Assembly (NCBI GenBank): GCA_900548115.1
Contig: URJL01000012.1
Location: forward strand, 1 to 47,274
Origin: an uncultured Eubacteriales bacterium
GTDB lineage: Bacteria; Bacillota; Clostridia; Oscillospirales; CAG-382
DNA length: 47,274 nucleotides
Reading direction: 5' to 3'
Numbering within the stretch: position 1 is the stretch's first letter; the number at the start of each line of letters is the position of its first letter. A program made the position numbers and the translations under genes. Below are positions 16,234 to 24,487 of this stretch, piece after piece. The notes beneath the pieces are model-generated. The model saw only the letters and a list, made by a program, of their open reading frames with translations. It had not been told where the DNA came from and searched no databases.

Positions 16234-16877
16234 ACGAAAAATTGCGTCAATTGCGCGTCGGAAAAAATCTAACGCAGGAACAGCTTGCGGAGAAGCTGTA
16301 TGTGTCGCGTACCGCCGTTTCCAAATGGGAATCGGGCAGGGGATATCCTTCGATCGATTCGCTGAAACAGCTTTCCGAATTTTACGGGGTGTCGCTTGAT
16401 GAATTGCTCTCGGGCGACGCGCTTTTGAATCTTGCCGAGAAAGAAAACCGACAAAAGGAAAACGATCTTCGTTCGCTTTTCTTCGGACTTTTGGATTGCA
16501 GCGCTGTTTTGTACTTTTTTCTCCCGCTTTTCGCCGAAAGAGAAGAGACGATACGCTCGGTGTCGCTGATGGCGCTTGCGGGGGTCGCGCCGTATATGCT
16601 CGTTCTTTATCGGGCGGTTGTCCTCCTTCTTGTTCTTTGCGGCGCGATGAGCACAATTTTGAACAGCAAAGCGTTTGAAGGCTTGCGCTTGCGGGAACAA
16701 TCGGGGGAGAAGGAATCGGGAGGATTTTTGTTCCGCGAGCAAAACCGCGAGCGCCTTTCTCTGATTCTCGGCGCGGCGGCGACGCTTTTGTTTACGTTGG
16801 GCATGCAGCCGTATGCGGCGGTGCTTGCTTTTGTTTTTCTCTGTATCAAGGCGATCTTAAAGAAAAAAGCGCCGTGA
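16224..16877 (+). CDS. XRE-family regulator with C-terminal membrane segments
   Basis: 217 residues. Residues 1-62 are a Cro/CI-type helix-turn-helix (LRVGKNLTQEQLAEKLYVSR, TAVSKWESGRGYPSIDSL, GVSLDELL). The rest has about four hydrophobic segments (LLDCSAVLYFFLPLF, VSLMALAGVAPYMLVLY, AVVLLLVLCGAMSTIL, ILGAAATLLFTLGM and AVLAFVFLCIKAIL), so the DNA-binding domain is probably tethered to the membrane. Proteins of this architecture are common in Firmicutes and usually regulate a nearby gene; the target is not evident. TTCGGAGGAAAATCT precedes the ATG. The start lies 10 nt inside the end of the LysR remnant, implying former co-transcription. Confidence 0.88.
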   Translation: MELNEKLRQLRVGKNLTQEQLAEKLYVSRTAVSKWESGRGYPSIDSLKQLSEFYGVSLDELLSGDALLNLAEKENRQKENDLRSLFFGLLDCSAVLYFFLPLFAEREETIRSVSLMALAGVAPYMLVLYRAVVLLLVLCGAMSTILNSKAFEGLRLREQSGEKESGGFLFREQNRERLSLILGAAATLLFTLGMQPYAAVLAFVFLCIKAILKKKAP

Positions 16878-16895
16878 CACGCATCGTGTCACGGC
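16871..16895 (+). terminator. 11-bp hairpin overlapping the XRE stop codon
   Basis: GCCGTGACACG (16871-16881) and CGTGTCACGGC (16885-16895) form a perfect stem with a 3-nt loop; the TGA stop lies inside the left arm. A pyrimidine-rich tract (TTCTTTCCTTTTTTT) starts about 15 nt later, so termination efficiency is uncertain. Confidence 0.55.
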
Positions 16896-16986
16896 GGACA
16901 CCGCGGGATTCTTTCCTTTTTTTGCGCTTTTTCGTAGAATGAGATCAGGCGAAAGCCGAATCTTTACGAAAAGGAAGAACGAAAAA

Positions 16987-17682
16987 ATGAAAGAAACAAA
17001 AAAGCTCCGTAAGACATTCAACCCCTCCGAAGAAAAGAAAACGCGGCATGCCCGCCGATACTTTTTCGCGGCGCTGATTCTTCTTGCCGCCTTCGGACTT
17101 TGGACGGCGGCGATTTGCTTTGTCGATGTCCGCGCGATCGGACCGCAGGGGTCACGGGTCGGCTTTGCGGCGATGAATCAAGCGATTCATTCGTTTTTCG
17201 GGGTGCATATGCCGCTTTATACGCTCACCGATTATTTGGGACTGATCCCCGTTTTTATGATGCTCGGCTTTGCCGTTTTGGGGCTTTGTCAATGGATAGC
17301 GCGCGGAAGTATATTCAAAACCGACCGCGATATTCTGCTGCTCGGCGGATTTTACATTCTGCTCACGGCGGCTTATCTGCTTTTTGAAAAGTTCTCGCCG
17401 AACTTCCGCCCCGTTTTGATAAACGGATATCTCGAAGCCTCTTACCCGTCCTCGACCACGCTGCTCGTGCTTTGCGTGTGCCTTTCGGCTATGGTTCAGG
17501 TGAAAAAGAGCATTCGCGGCAAAACGGCGCAAAACATTTTACTGCTCTCGCTCGGAATTTTCTCGGCTTTCATGGTGATCGGACGGCTCCTGTCGGGCGT
17601 TCATTGGTTTTCCGACATTGTCGGAGGAATTCTTCTGAGCATGGGACTTGTGAGCCTTTATGCGGCGGGTACGGAAATTTAA
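16987..17682 (+). CDS. PAP2-family membrane phosphatase-like protein
   Basis: A 231-residue protein with about six transmembrane segments and PAP2 (type 2 phosphatidic acid phosphatase) motifs. Motif 1 is present as KFSPNFRP, with one residue fewer than the usual KX6RP. Motif 3 is present as GRLLSGVHWFSD, matching RX5HX3D. Motif 2, normally PSGH or PSSH, reads YPSSTT, so the usual histidine is missing. The protein may be a divergent phosphatase of lipid phosphates or undecaprenyl pyrophosphate, or an inactive member. GGAAG precedes the ATG at 16987; the longer frame starting at 16939 lacks a site. It converges on hlyIII across a shared hairpin. Confidence 0.8.
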   Translation: MKETKKLRKTFNPSEEKKTRHARRYFFAALILLAAFGLWTAAICFVDVRAIGPQGSRVGFAAMNQAIHSFFGVHMPLYTLTDYLGLIPVFMMLGFAVLGLCQWIARGSIFKTDRDILLLGGFYILLTAAYLLFEKFSPNFRPVLINGYLEASYPSSTTLLVLCVCLSAMVQVKKSIRGKTAQNILLLSLGIFSAFMVIGRLLSGVHWFSDIVGGILLSMGLVSLYAAGTEI

Positions 17683-17683
17683 A

Positions 17684-17721
17684 ACAAAAAAAGACTCCCT
17701 CGAAAAATTCGAGGGGGTCTT
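17684..17721 (-). terminator. Bidirectional terminator between PAP2 and hlyIII genes
   Basis: A 14-bp stem (17691-17704 with 17708-17721, one G-T pair) and 3-nt loop. On the minus strand it is followed by TTTTTTTGTTTT, so it is strongest for hlyIII. Confidence 0.85.
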
Positions 17722-17737
17722 GCTGTCGTGTGACTTT

Positions 17738-18421
17738 TTACCAACGGATGACATAAAAGAAAATGCAGATAAAGTGCAGAATGCTTGCCGCCACAACGAA
17801 AAGGTGAAACACCGAATGCATATAGCGGTGACCGCCTTTTCCGCCGATGACGTACAAAATCGCGCCGACGGTATACGCGATACCGCCGCTTGCAAGATAG
17901 GCAAATCCGTGCCACGTTATGGCTTCGATGAGCGGTCGTATCGTGAGAACGACGCACCAGCCGAGGACGATATAACAAATCATGGAGAAGCGCTTGTATT
18001 TTTTTAGATCGATCGCGTTGAAGGTAATGCCCAGCGCGGACACGCCCCAGACCACACCGAACAGCACCCATCCGACGGCGGGATTCACACGGCGTATCGC
18101 GGCAAGGGCGATCGGCGTATAGGTTCCGGCAATCAGGATAAATATGGTACAATGGTCGAGGATCTGAAAGACCTTTTTCGAGCGTCCGGGCAAAAGTCCG
18201 TGATAAATGCTCGACATCGTATACAAAAGAACGACCGAAACGCCGTATACGATCGAACCCGCAAGGCTGTACGGATCGCCGCCGATCGCCGAAAAGACGA
18301 CGCACAGAACCAAAAAGGAAAGTCCCAGTGCGCCTCCGACAATGTGCGACACCATGTTGAAGATCTCTTCGCCCTTTGTGTAGGAGGGCAAAACACGTTC
18401 ACTGAGCTTTGTTCGTTTCAT
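17738..18421 (-). CDS. Hemolysin III / PAQR family membrane protein
   Basis: A 227-residue protein with seven predicted transmembrane segments, of the YqfA/hemolysin III family (PAQR superfamily). Family motifs: SSIYHGLLPG after TM2, DHCTIFILIAGTYTPIAL, and HSVFHLFVVAASILHF near the end, whose histidines form the putative zinc site. Biochemical activity in bacteria is poorly defined, with hydrolase activity suggested for PAQR proteins. AAGGGG precedes the ATG at 18421. It starts 15 bp after the stop of a TetR-type regulator, so the regulator probably controls it. A strong terminator follows. Confidence 0.92.
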   Translation of the reverse strand: MKRTKLSERVLPSYTKGEEIFNMVSHIVGGALGLSFLVLCVVFSAIGGDPYSLAGSIVYGVSVVLLYTMSSIYHGLLPGRSKKVFQILDHCTIFILIAGTYTPIALAAIRRVNPAVGWVLFGVVWGVSALGITFNAIDLKKYKRFSMICYIVLGWCVVLTIRPLIEAITWHGFAYLASGGIAYTVGAILYVIGGKGGHRYMHSVFHLFVVAASILHFICIFFYVIRW

Positions 18422-18435
18422 GGAAAAACCCCTTA

Positions 18436-19008
18436 TCAAGCAAGATCAAATTCGCGGTCAATACACTGCCGCGCTATTTCCAATGTTTCTTCGTTGAAGG
18501 GCATATAGCCCGAGTTGATCATAAGCGACGCGCCGAAGATGAGTGAACGCACGGCATAAGTCTTTCGATCACGATCTTCCGCCGTCATATTGACCGAGGC
18601 ACAATATTCGTTGATAATGCCGGTCGTGATGGTGCTGATCCGCGCCTTTTCCATCTTTTGTTCGGGTGTTGTCGAACAGTCGTTGATGGTAAGAATCGTC
18701 TGAAATTTGGGATTTTCACACAGAAAACGTATGTAGCGGACGCTCATTTCGACCAGCTCTTCGCGAAGGCTTCCCTGAAAATCGCAAGTCAACTCCTCCT
18801 GAATCACAAACCAGCGCTCGTTGACATAACGGAGCACCTCCAAGATCAATTCGTTTCGGTCTTTAAAATGACGGTAAGGAGCGCCGCTTGTCGTGCCGCA
18901 GCGCATGGCGGCGCGGCGTATGGAAAAATCCGATATGCCGTGATCCTTGATCTCCGCAATGGCGGCAAGCAAGAATTTTTCTTTGGTGGCTTTGTTGGCG
19001 GTTCTCAT
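18436..19008 (-). CDS. TetR/AcrR-family transcriptional regulator
   Basis: 190 residues. The N-terminal TetR helix-turn-helix covers roughly residues 8-55 (FLLAAIAEIKDHGISDFSIR, RAAMRCGTTSGAPYRHFKDR). The C-terminal ligand/dimerisation domain is all-helical and not assignable to a ligand. The start at 19008 is chosen because GGGAGGG lies immediately upstream; that purine block itself contains the alternative ATG at 19023. It is 34 bp downstream of the U32 peptidase gene, with no clear promoter between, and 15 bp upstream of hlyIII. Confidence 0.92.
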   Translation of the reverse strand: MRTANKATKEKFLLAAIAEIKDHGISDFSIRRAAMRCGTTSGAPYRHFKDRNELILEVLRYVNERWFVIQEELTCDFQGSLREELVEMSVRYIRFLCENPKFQTILTINDCSTTPEQKMEKARISTITTGIINEYCASVNMTAEDRDRKTYAVRSLIFGASLMINSGYMPFNEETLEIARQCIDREFDLA

Positions 19009-19042
19009 CCGAATCCCTCCCATGGAGTGTTAAAAAAGAGGC

Positions 19043-20284
19043 TTATTTTCCGCGGATAATGTCGCCCTTCTCTACGGGGAACGGGAAGGCGGCAGAGTAG
19101 ATCATTTTGGGGTGCGGCGCCGATTCGATCGCGTTTCCGTCCGCGTCGCGCAGATCGGAAAAGACAAATTCACGCGGCGGTTTGCGGGGGCTTACATGAT
19201 CGGCTTTTTGTCCCGCAACGGCTTTGTTGCGCTGAAACAGCACGGCACGTCCCGTTTGCGGATCGTAATCTTCGACGGTGGCGAGAAAAGATTTTTCTTT
19301 TATGTAGCCGCCGTTTTGCGTGATCTGCGCATTTTCGAGCGGGTGATCGAAGAAATAGCCCGTGCAATATTCGCGGTGGCTTACGCTTTCAAGCTCGCTT
19401 TTGGCGCGCGGATCAAACCGATATCCCTCGGGATCGGTAAGATAACGGGTAAGTTCGGTTTTATAGGCGTTGGTCGTGACGGCGGTATAATACGCGCTCT
19501 TGACCCGCCCTTCGATCTTAAAGCTGTTGATTCCCGCGCGCACAAGCTCGGGAATATGCTCGATCATGCAAAGATCCTTTGAGCTGAAAAGAAAAGTTCC
19601 GTGTTCGTTTTCCAGCGCCGAAAGATGGATTTCGGGGCGTTTGATCTCACAGATATCGGCGGAAAGCCCCTCTCCGTTGTACTCCCAACGGCAGGGCTGA
19701 GCGCACGCGCCGTGGTTGGCGTCGCGCCCGACGAAAAAGTTGGACAAAAGGCATCGTCCCGAATAGGAAACGCACATGGCACCGTGTACAAACGCTTCCA
19801 GTTCCAGCGAATCGGGAATAGCGTCGCGGATCGCCCGAATCTCACGGAGCGAAAGCTCGCGCGAAAGAACGATGCGGGTTGCACCAAGCTCGGCAAAAGT
19901 GATGCACGCCTGTGCATTCACGGTGCTCATTTGGGTGGAAATGTGTTTTTCGATGTGCGGACAAATCTTGTTTGCAAGGCGGAGCACGCCGAGGTCGGCA
20001 ATGATGATCGCGTCGGGGCGGATCTCTTCGAGATATTTTAAATATTCCTCGCAGTCGGAAAGTTCGCTTTGACGCGGCATAATGTTAACGGTGACATAGA
20101 CTTTCACCCCGTGGGAATGAGCAAACGCGATCGCGTCTTTCAGCTCCGCATCGGTGAAATTGTCGGAAGCCGAGCGCATACCAAAGCGTTTCCCGGCAAG
20201 ATATACCGCATCGGCACCGTACAGAACGGCAAAACGCAGCTTTTCAAAATTGCCGCACGGTGAGAGAATTTCGGGTTTTGTCAT
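19043..20284 (-). CDS. U32 family protein (TrhP/YrrO-like, tRNA hydroxylation)
   Basis: A 413-residue peptidase-U32 family protein. The family signature with its cysteines is clear: ELEAFVHGAMCVSYSGRCLL followed by SNFFVGRDANHGACAQPCRW. Despite the name, related proteins (E. coli YegQ/TrhP, B. subtilis YrrN/YrrO) act in prephenate-dependent 5-hydroxylation of tRNA wobble uridine; that role here is inferred. In Bacillus, mltG (yrrL), trmR (yrrM), yrrN and yrrO are neighbours. Here mltG overlaps this gene by 4 nt (ATGA), keeping the linkage but without trmR and with one U32 gene instead of two. The N-terminal TIM-barrel-like part (PEILSPCGNFEKLRFAVLYG) is typical. Confidence 0.88.
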   Translation of the reverse strand: MTKPEILSPCGNFEKLRFAVLYGADAVYLAGKRFGMRSASDNFTDAELKDAIAFAHSHGVKVYVTVNIMPRQSELSDCEEYLKYLEEIRPDAIIIADLGVLRLANKICPHIEKHISTQMSTVNAQACITFAELGATRIVLSRELSLREIRAIRDAIPDSLELEAFVHGAMCVSYSGRCLLSNFFVGRDANHGACAQPCRWEYNGEGLSADICEIKRPEIHLSALENEHGTFLFSSKDLCMIEHIPELVRAGINSFKIEGRVKSAYYTAVTTNAYKTELTRYLTDPEGYRFDPRAKSELESVSHREYCTGYFFDHPLENAQITQNGGYIKEKSFLATVEDYDPQTGRAVLFQRNKAVAGQKADHVSPRKPPREFVFSDLRDADGNAIESAPHPKMIYSAAFPFPVEKGDIIRGK

Positions 20285-22053
20285 GAAGCAAGAGTTCCTT
20301 CCGCAATAGCTTTGTTTAAGCGGCTCGTGTGCTGATCGTAGGTTACGGAATATACCGTAGAACCGTCCTTCAGCGAGAAGAAGTAATAGTAGCCGGTCGA
20401 ATCGGGATAGAAAGCGGCGTTGATGGCTTCGATTCCGGGATTCGAGATCGCTCCGGGCGGAAGCCCGAGCACCTTGTGCGTGTTATAAGGGCTGTCGATA
20501 TCGAGATCGGCAGACGTAAGCGATTTTTTTCGTTCTGGCAGCGCATACATGACCGTCGCGTCCGAACCGAGAGACATGCCCTTTTTCAGGCGATTGTGGA
20601 ATACCGACGACATGATCGGCAAATCCTGCGCAAGACGGGCTTCCTTTTCGATGATTGAGGCGACGATGATTATATCGTCCACGCTCATGCCCAGCTCGTC
20701 GGCGCGCTCGTAATAAACGTTTTCCATTTTGGCGTCGAAATTGGAGAGAAATTTGTTGATGACCGACACTTCGTTTTCGTCGGTGAAGAAATCGTAGGTG
20801 TCGGGGAACAGATATCCCTCCAGACGGTAGGTGCGCCCGTCCTTCAGATGCGCGCTGTCGAGCGCCTTGACAAAGCGATAGTCGTAATCGTAATTTTGGA
20901 TTGCGTCCACGTACTTTTCACGCTCGCCGACGCCGCTTTCGATCAGAAGGTTCAGAATCTCGTCAACGGTATATCCCTCGGGGATCGTAATGCGCACACT
21001 GTCGCGCGTTTTGTAATTTGTCTCGGCAACCAGCGACAAAATGCGGTCATAGCTCATGGGAAGCAGTGCCTTTTTGCCCTCCGACGAATCGGTCACGTAA
21101 TCGGAATAAGCGGTGCTGTCCGCACCGTTCGAATTTTCCGTTTCGGAGGTGCTTTCGGATGAATTCAGCGCATTGGCGGCATTCCCGACGACCGGTTCGT
21201 CGGTTTTGTCCTCGTTTCGGAAAACAAAGCGAATGGCGCCGCTGTTGTATTTTCCGGTGTAATAGTCCGAATCCTTCAGCTTGTGATCGGCATACAGCGA
21301 AAAGGCGAAGGGATAGCGGATAATGCCGTTTTCCTTCAGGAGCTTTGCCACCTCGTCGGTGCCTGCGCCCTCGGGAATCGTGACGGTGGTGCGGATATCG
21401 TCCTTGACAAAGGCGAACATATCGTTTCCGATGTTGATGATATTGACCGCGAGAAAAACCGAAATTCCGACAATGGCGGCAATGTACAAGATCGTTTTTC
21501 CGAGACCGATCGCGGCGTTTTTTCCCGTTGCGGCGTTCTTGCGCAGCTTTTTGCGGCGGCGCAGCTTTCCGCCCTCGGGATCTACCTCGTCAAAATCCAC
21601 GACCTTCGGACGGGACGCGGTACGGTTTGCGGCGCTTTGCGGCGCAGCGGGGGAATGCGTATGCACCGAATGCGGAACATTCGGCGTATAAGGCACGTTT
21701 TCCCGCACGGGTTGCGCATTCGTATTCGTATTCGCGTTCGCGCCGGCGCTTGCACTTATTACATTGGGATTAATGCCGTTATTCGTGTCCGTGCCTGCAT
21801 GTCCGCCCGCGTTTGCGCTTGCGCTTGCGTCGGCATGCGCGTTCGTCGACGCATGAATTCCGTCCGCCGCGGCGGAAGCTTTGCCGTTCGGAGCGGGTCG
21901 TTTCGAAGCATCGCTTACCGATGCGCTTTGCGGTTTCGAGCTTGTCGGCGCTTCGGGCGCGTCGTCCTTACGGTGATGAATAATGCCGAGCATGGCGTCT
22001 ATATCATCGTCATCAATGGAAAAGCCCTCGGGCTTTTTGTTTTCTTCCGACAT
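20281..22053 (-). CDS. mltG: Endolytic murein transglycosylase MltG
   Basis: A 590-residue YceG/MltG protein that cuts nascent glycan strands near the membrane and so sets strand length. Order: a roughly 180-residue cytoplasmic region, low in complexity and rich in Asn, Ala, Thr, Ser and His (about 60-150); a basic patch (LRRRKKLRKN); one transmembrane segment at about 185-207; a LysM-like subdomain (VTIPEGAGTDEVAKLLKENG); and a YceG catalytic domain. The catalytic glutamate is Glu469 in VASIIEKEA, and the conserved LPPGAISNPG and YYYFFSLKDG segments follow. Most homologues have a much shorter cytoplasmic part. AGAGGTGA precedes the ATG. It overlaps the U32 gene. Confidence 0.95.
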   Translation of the reverse strand: MSEENKKPEGFSIDDDDIDAMLGIIHHRKDDAPEAPTSSKPQSASVSDASKRPAPNGKASAAADGIHASTNAHADASASANAGGHAGTDTNNGINPNVISASAGANANTNTNAQPVRENVPYTPNVPHSVHTHSPAAPQSAANRTASRPKVVDFDEVDPEGGKLRRRKKLRKNAATGKNAAIGLGKTILYIAAIVGISVFLAVNIINIGNDMFAFVKDDIRTTVTIPEGAGTDEVAKLLKENGIIRYPFAFSLYADHKLKDSDYYTGKYNSGAIRFVFRNEDKTDEPVVGNAANALNSSESTSETENSNGADSTAYSDYVTDSSEGKKALLPMSYDRILSLVAETNYKTRDSVRITIPEGYTVDEILNLLIESGVGEREKYVDAIQNYDYDYRFVKALDSAHLKDGRTYRLEGYLFPDTYDFFTDENEVSVINKFLSNFDAKMENVYYERADELGMSVDDIIIVASIIEKEARLAQDLPIMSSVFHNRLKKGMSLGSDATVMYALPERKKSLTSADLDIDSPYNTHKVLGLPPGAISNPGIEAINAAFYPDSTGYYYFFSLKDGSTVYSVTYDQHTSRLNKAIAEGTLAS

Positions 22054-22105
22054 AAGGTCACCTCTTTTTTTCGGGTCTTACGGGGCTTGTCCGCCGTAAA
22101 AAAAG

Positions 22106-23140
22106 TTACGCGGCAAGCAGAATATAAACGATAAAAATCAAAACACATCCCCAGAAAAACGGGGAGAAAATTGCGGGGAAAAGCGAGCGCAGAGCGCTTG
22201 TATTGCGGGGAACCAGGCGTGGAAAACCACTCTTTTTCGGCTCTTCTTCAAGCTCAAGCTCACTTTCGGTGGGCTTTGCGGCGGAAAGCATTCTTTCGCG
22301 GCAAAGAACCTCCAATTCGGAAAGCACCCAAAAGAGCAGCAGCAGCGCCGCCGCCGTCAGCAAAAACAGCATCAGCACAATGCTTTTGCTCTCGGTCGCG
22401 ATCTTAAAAACGGCGTTTTCGAGATACAGACTGAAAACATTGTTGACGAGATGTAAGAAGATGACCGCAAAAAGCGAACCCGTCACATAGGCGCACGAGC
22501 CGAGGATCAGTCCCGAAAGAAAATAGGAAACAAAATCCTCGCCCGAAAAATGACTCATCGAGAACAAAACGGAGGATACCAAGATCGCGCAAAGTCCGCC
22601 GCACCGCTTTGTGTAAAACCGCAGAATCGCACCGCGGAAGAGACATTCCTCCGCCACGGCGGGAAGAACGGCATAGCAAAACAAAAGAAGCGGAAGACTT
22701 GTTTCGGAAAAACGATCGCTTCCGCCTGACGGAGCGCCGTAAAGATAACAGCGCAGACTCTGTGTCAGCATGGCGCAAACGATGAGAAGCAAGAGCGACG
22801 CGAATATGTACCGCCCTTTGCCGCGGGTCTTTGATACCGCAAATTCGCCGCCTTTTTTTCCGCCGCACACAAAATAAAAGATCAGCGTCGGAAGAAGAAA
22901 GGCGACAGCGTAAACAGCGATCAAAAGCGGCGCTGCGCCGATCCTTTCGGAAAGCGCTCCCAGCGCGCCGCCCGACAGGAGCCGTGCGGTCAGCATGAGC
23001 GCCATGACGATAAAGCATAAAGCGGCGGGCGCGTTGCACAGTGAAAAGCGCCGTTTTGCGGCACCGCTTTCGGAAAAGCTTTCGCTCTCCTCAAAAAAGC
23101 CCGCACCGTTTTGCTCTTCGGGGGGATTATTTGGGAACAT
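22106..23140 (-). CDS. CPBP-family intramembrane metalloprotease
   Basis: A 344-residue polytopic membrane protein of the CAAX protease/bacteriocin-processing (CPBP, Abi) family. The three catalytic motifs are present: AVAEECLFRGAIL (EEXXXR), FSMSHFSGEDFVSYFLSGLI (FXXXH) and LHLVNNVFSL (HXXXN/B). Seven or eight hydrophobic helices surround them. The N-terminal roughly 30 residues are acidic and polar, and the C-terminal segment ends in a single further helix. Its first codons overlap the last 14 nt of the cyclo-ligase gene, so the two are translationally coupled; GGAG lies 11 nt upstream. Substrates are unknown; relatives process peptides or confer immunity, but no bacteriocin precursor is visible nearby. 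Confidence 0.92.
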   Translation of the reverse strand: MFPNNPPEEQNGAGFFEESESFSESGAAKRRFSLCNAPAALCFIVMALMLTARLLSGGALGALSERIGAAPLLIAVYAVAFLLPTLIFYFVCGGKKGGEFAVSKTRGKGRYIFASLLLLIVCAMLTQSLRCYLYGAPSGGSDRFSETSLPLLLFCYAVLPAVAEECLFRGAILRFYTKRCGGLCAILVSSVLFSMSHFSGEDFVSYFLSGLILGSCAYVTGSLFAVIFLHLVNNVFSLYLENAVFKIATESKSIVLMLFLLTAAALLLLFWVLSELEVLCRERMLSAAKPTESELELEEEPKKSGFPRLVPRNTSALRSLFPAIFSPFFWGCVLIFIVYILLAA

Positions 23141-23708
23141 TTACGGCGTACACTCCTTTTTCGCTGATCACCACATCGACATGGCGGTCAAAGCGTCCGC
23201 GCGGGACCTCGGGGAGTTGGAGCTTGCTGTAGCAAAGTCCGATGGAAACGCCCTCAAAGGTCGACAAAAAGCGATCGTAAAAGCCCTTGCCGTAGCCGAT
23301 TCGATAACCGCTCTTGTCAAAAACAAGACCCGGCACGATGAGAAGCGAGAAATTGTTCGGCCGGCATTCTTCGCAGGTGTCGTCCGGCTCCGAAATGCCG
23401 AAGGTGCGTTCTTTCAGCTGATTTCTGTCGGTCACATAACGGAAGGTCATGGTGTTGTCGGGGTTACAGCAGGGAAAAGCGACCTTTTTTCCGTCCTTCA
23501 GGGCGGTTTCGAAGATTGCCCATGTGTCCACCTCGTTTTCCATCGAGGCATACAAAAGCACATCGGTGCTGTGGCGGTAGGTGATCGAGGCGATCAGACG
23601 GTCGTAGATTTTCTTGTCGAACGCCGCCTTCTGCTCCGCGGGGAGCGCGTCGCGCACGGCAAGATATTTTTCTCTCATTTCAAGTTTTTTGGTTCTGATT
23701 TCGCTCAT
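23127..23708 (-). CDS. fau: 5-formyltetrahydrofolate cyclo-ligase
   Basis: A 193-residue cytoplasmic enzyme (YgfA/MTHFS family) converting 5-formyl-THF + ATP to 5,10-methenyl-THF, recovering folate for one-carbon metabolism. The ATP-binding and catalytic motif LIVPGLVFDKSGYRIGYGKG followed by FYDRFL is unmistakable; the N-terminal KLEMREKYLAVRDALPAEQK is the usual basic helix. Length is normal. The ATG at 23708 follows GAAAGGATGGATCG; an upstream ATG at 23729 is less likely because it overlaps this ribosome site. It lies 62 bp after the DJ-1 gene and overlaps the CPBP gene downstream. Confidence 0.95.
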   Translation of the reverse strand: MSEIRTKKLEMREKYLAVRDALPAEQKAAFDKKIYDRLIASITYRHSTDVLLYASMENEVDTWAIFETALKDGKKVAFPCCNPDNTMTFRYVTDRNQLKERTFGISEPDDTCEECRPNNFSLLIVPGLVFDKSGYRIGYGKGFYDRFLSTFEGVSIGLCYSKLQLPEVPRGRFDRHVDVVISEKGVYAVNVPK

Positions 23709-23770
23709 AAACGATCCATCCTTTCTCAAAGCGGTAAAAACACGGTGAACAAAACGAAGTTAGAAAATTT

Positions 23771-24310
23771 TCAGCGGGCGACTACGGCTGTGCGGACCTT
23801 TTCCGCCGCCTCCTCGCCCCGCAGAATGCGAATGATTTCAAAGGCAAAAAGCTCTGCCGACCCCGCCGCCTCGGCGGTGAGGATCATCCCGTCGCGCACG
23901 ACGCGCTCTTTTTGATAATGTGCGCCGCAAAGGTCTTTTTCCATGCCGGGATAACAGACGGCGTTCTTTCCCTCGAGATAGCCGTAGGCGGAAAGAATCG
24001 TCGGTGCGGCGCAGATGGCGGCGATAAGACCGCCCGCACGGTAGGTCTTTTCAAGCGTGTCGGCGACGACCGAGCTTTTTAAAAGGTTCGGAACGCCCGG
24101 AATCCCGCCCGGCAGAATGACCGCCTCGGGCACTTCGGCGGACAATTTATCCTGTGTCGTGTCGCAGACGACGGGAATTTTCCGCGCGCCGACCACGGTT
24201 TTTCCGCTCACGCCGACGGTGACGACTTCAATGCCCGCGCGGCGCAGATAGTCGACGGGGGTGAGCGCCTCCACTTCTTCAAAGCCATCCGCAAGAAATA
24301 CGTATACCAT
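23771..24310 (-). CDS. DJ-1/PfpI family protein
   Basis: A 179-residue flavodoxin-like protein of the DJ-1/YajL clade. The nucleophilic-elbow cysteine is Cys100 in GLIAAICAAPTIL, and the helper glutamate is in GFEEVEAL near residue 14, as in DJ-1. Proteins of this clade are linked to oxidative-stress protection and to glyoxalase or deglycase activity (the latter is debated). The ATG at 24310 follows AAGAAAGGAAAG; the longer frame begins with a basic, low-quality stretch across a GC-rich hairpin and is not credible. It sits between tmk and the cyclo-ligase gene on the same strand. Confidence 0.93.
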   Translation of the reverse strand: MVYVFLADGFEEVEALTPVDYLRRAGIEVVTVGVSGKTVVGARKIPVVCDTTQDKLSAEVPEAVILPGGIPGVPNLLKSSVVADTLEKTYRAGGLIAAICAAPTILSAYGYLEGKNAVCYPGMEKDLCGAHYQKERVVRDGMILTAEAAGSAELFAFEIIRILRGEEAAEKVRTAVVAR

Positions 24311-24436
24311 GATATTCTTTCCTTTCTTTTGTATCCTGCCGCCGAAAAGGCGGCGCGCCGCACGGCGCATTTTTTTCGGGCGAGTATCTATACCCATTAT
24401 ATCCGAAAAATTTGAATTTTATATCGGGTCAACGGT

Positions 24437-24457
24437 AAAAAACGGAAAAATTCCGTT
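24437..24457 (-). terminator. Terminator after tmk
   Basis: On the minus strand AACGGAA (24457-24451), a TTT loop and TTCCGTT (24447-24441) are followed by TTTTACC. The stem is short but the placement, 30 bp after the tmk stop, is right. Confidence 0.6.
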
Positions 24458-24487
24458 AAGAAAAAAGACAAATTACGCCCCGTTCGG

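Noticed and set aside
15822..16877. 351-codon frame that would fuse a LysR effector piece to the XRE regulator
   Set aside because: The frames coincide only because of the indels in the LysR remnant; the XRE gene has its own strong ribosome site and ATG at 16224.
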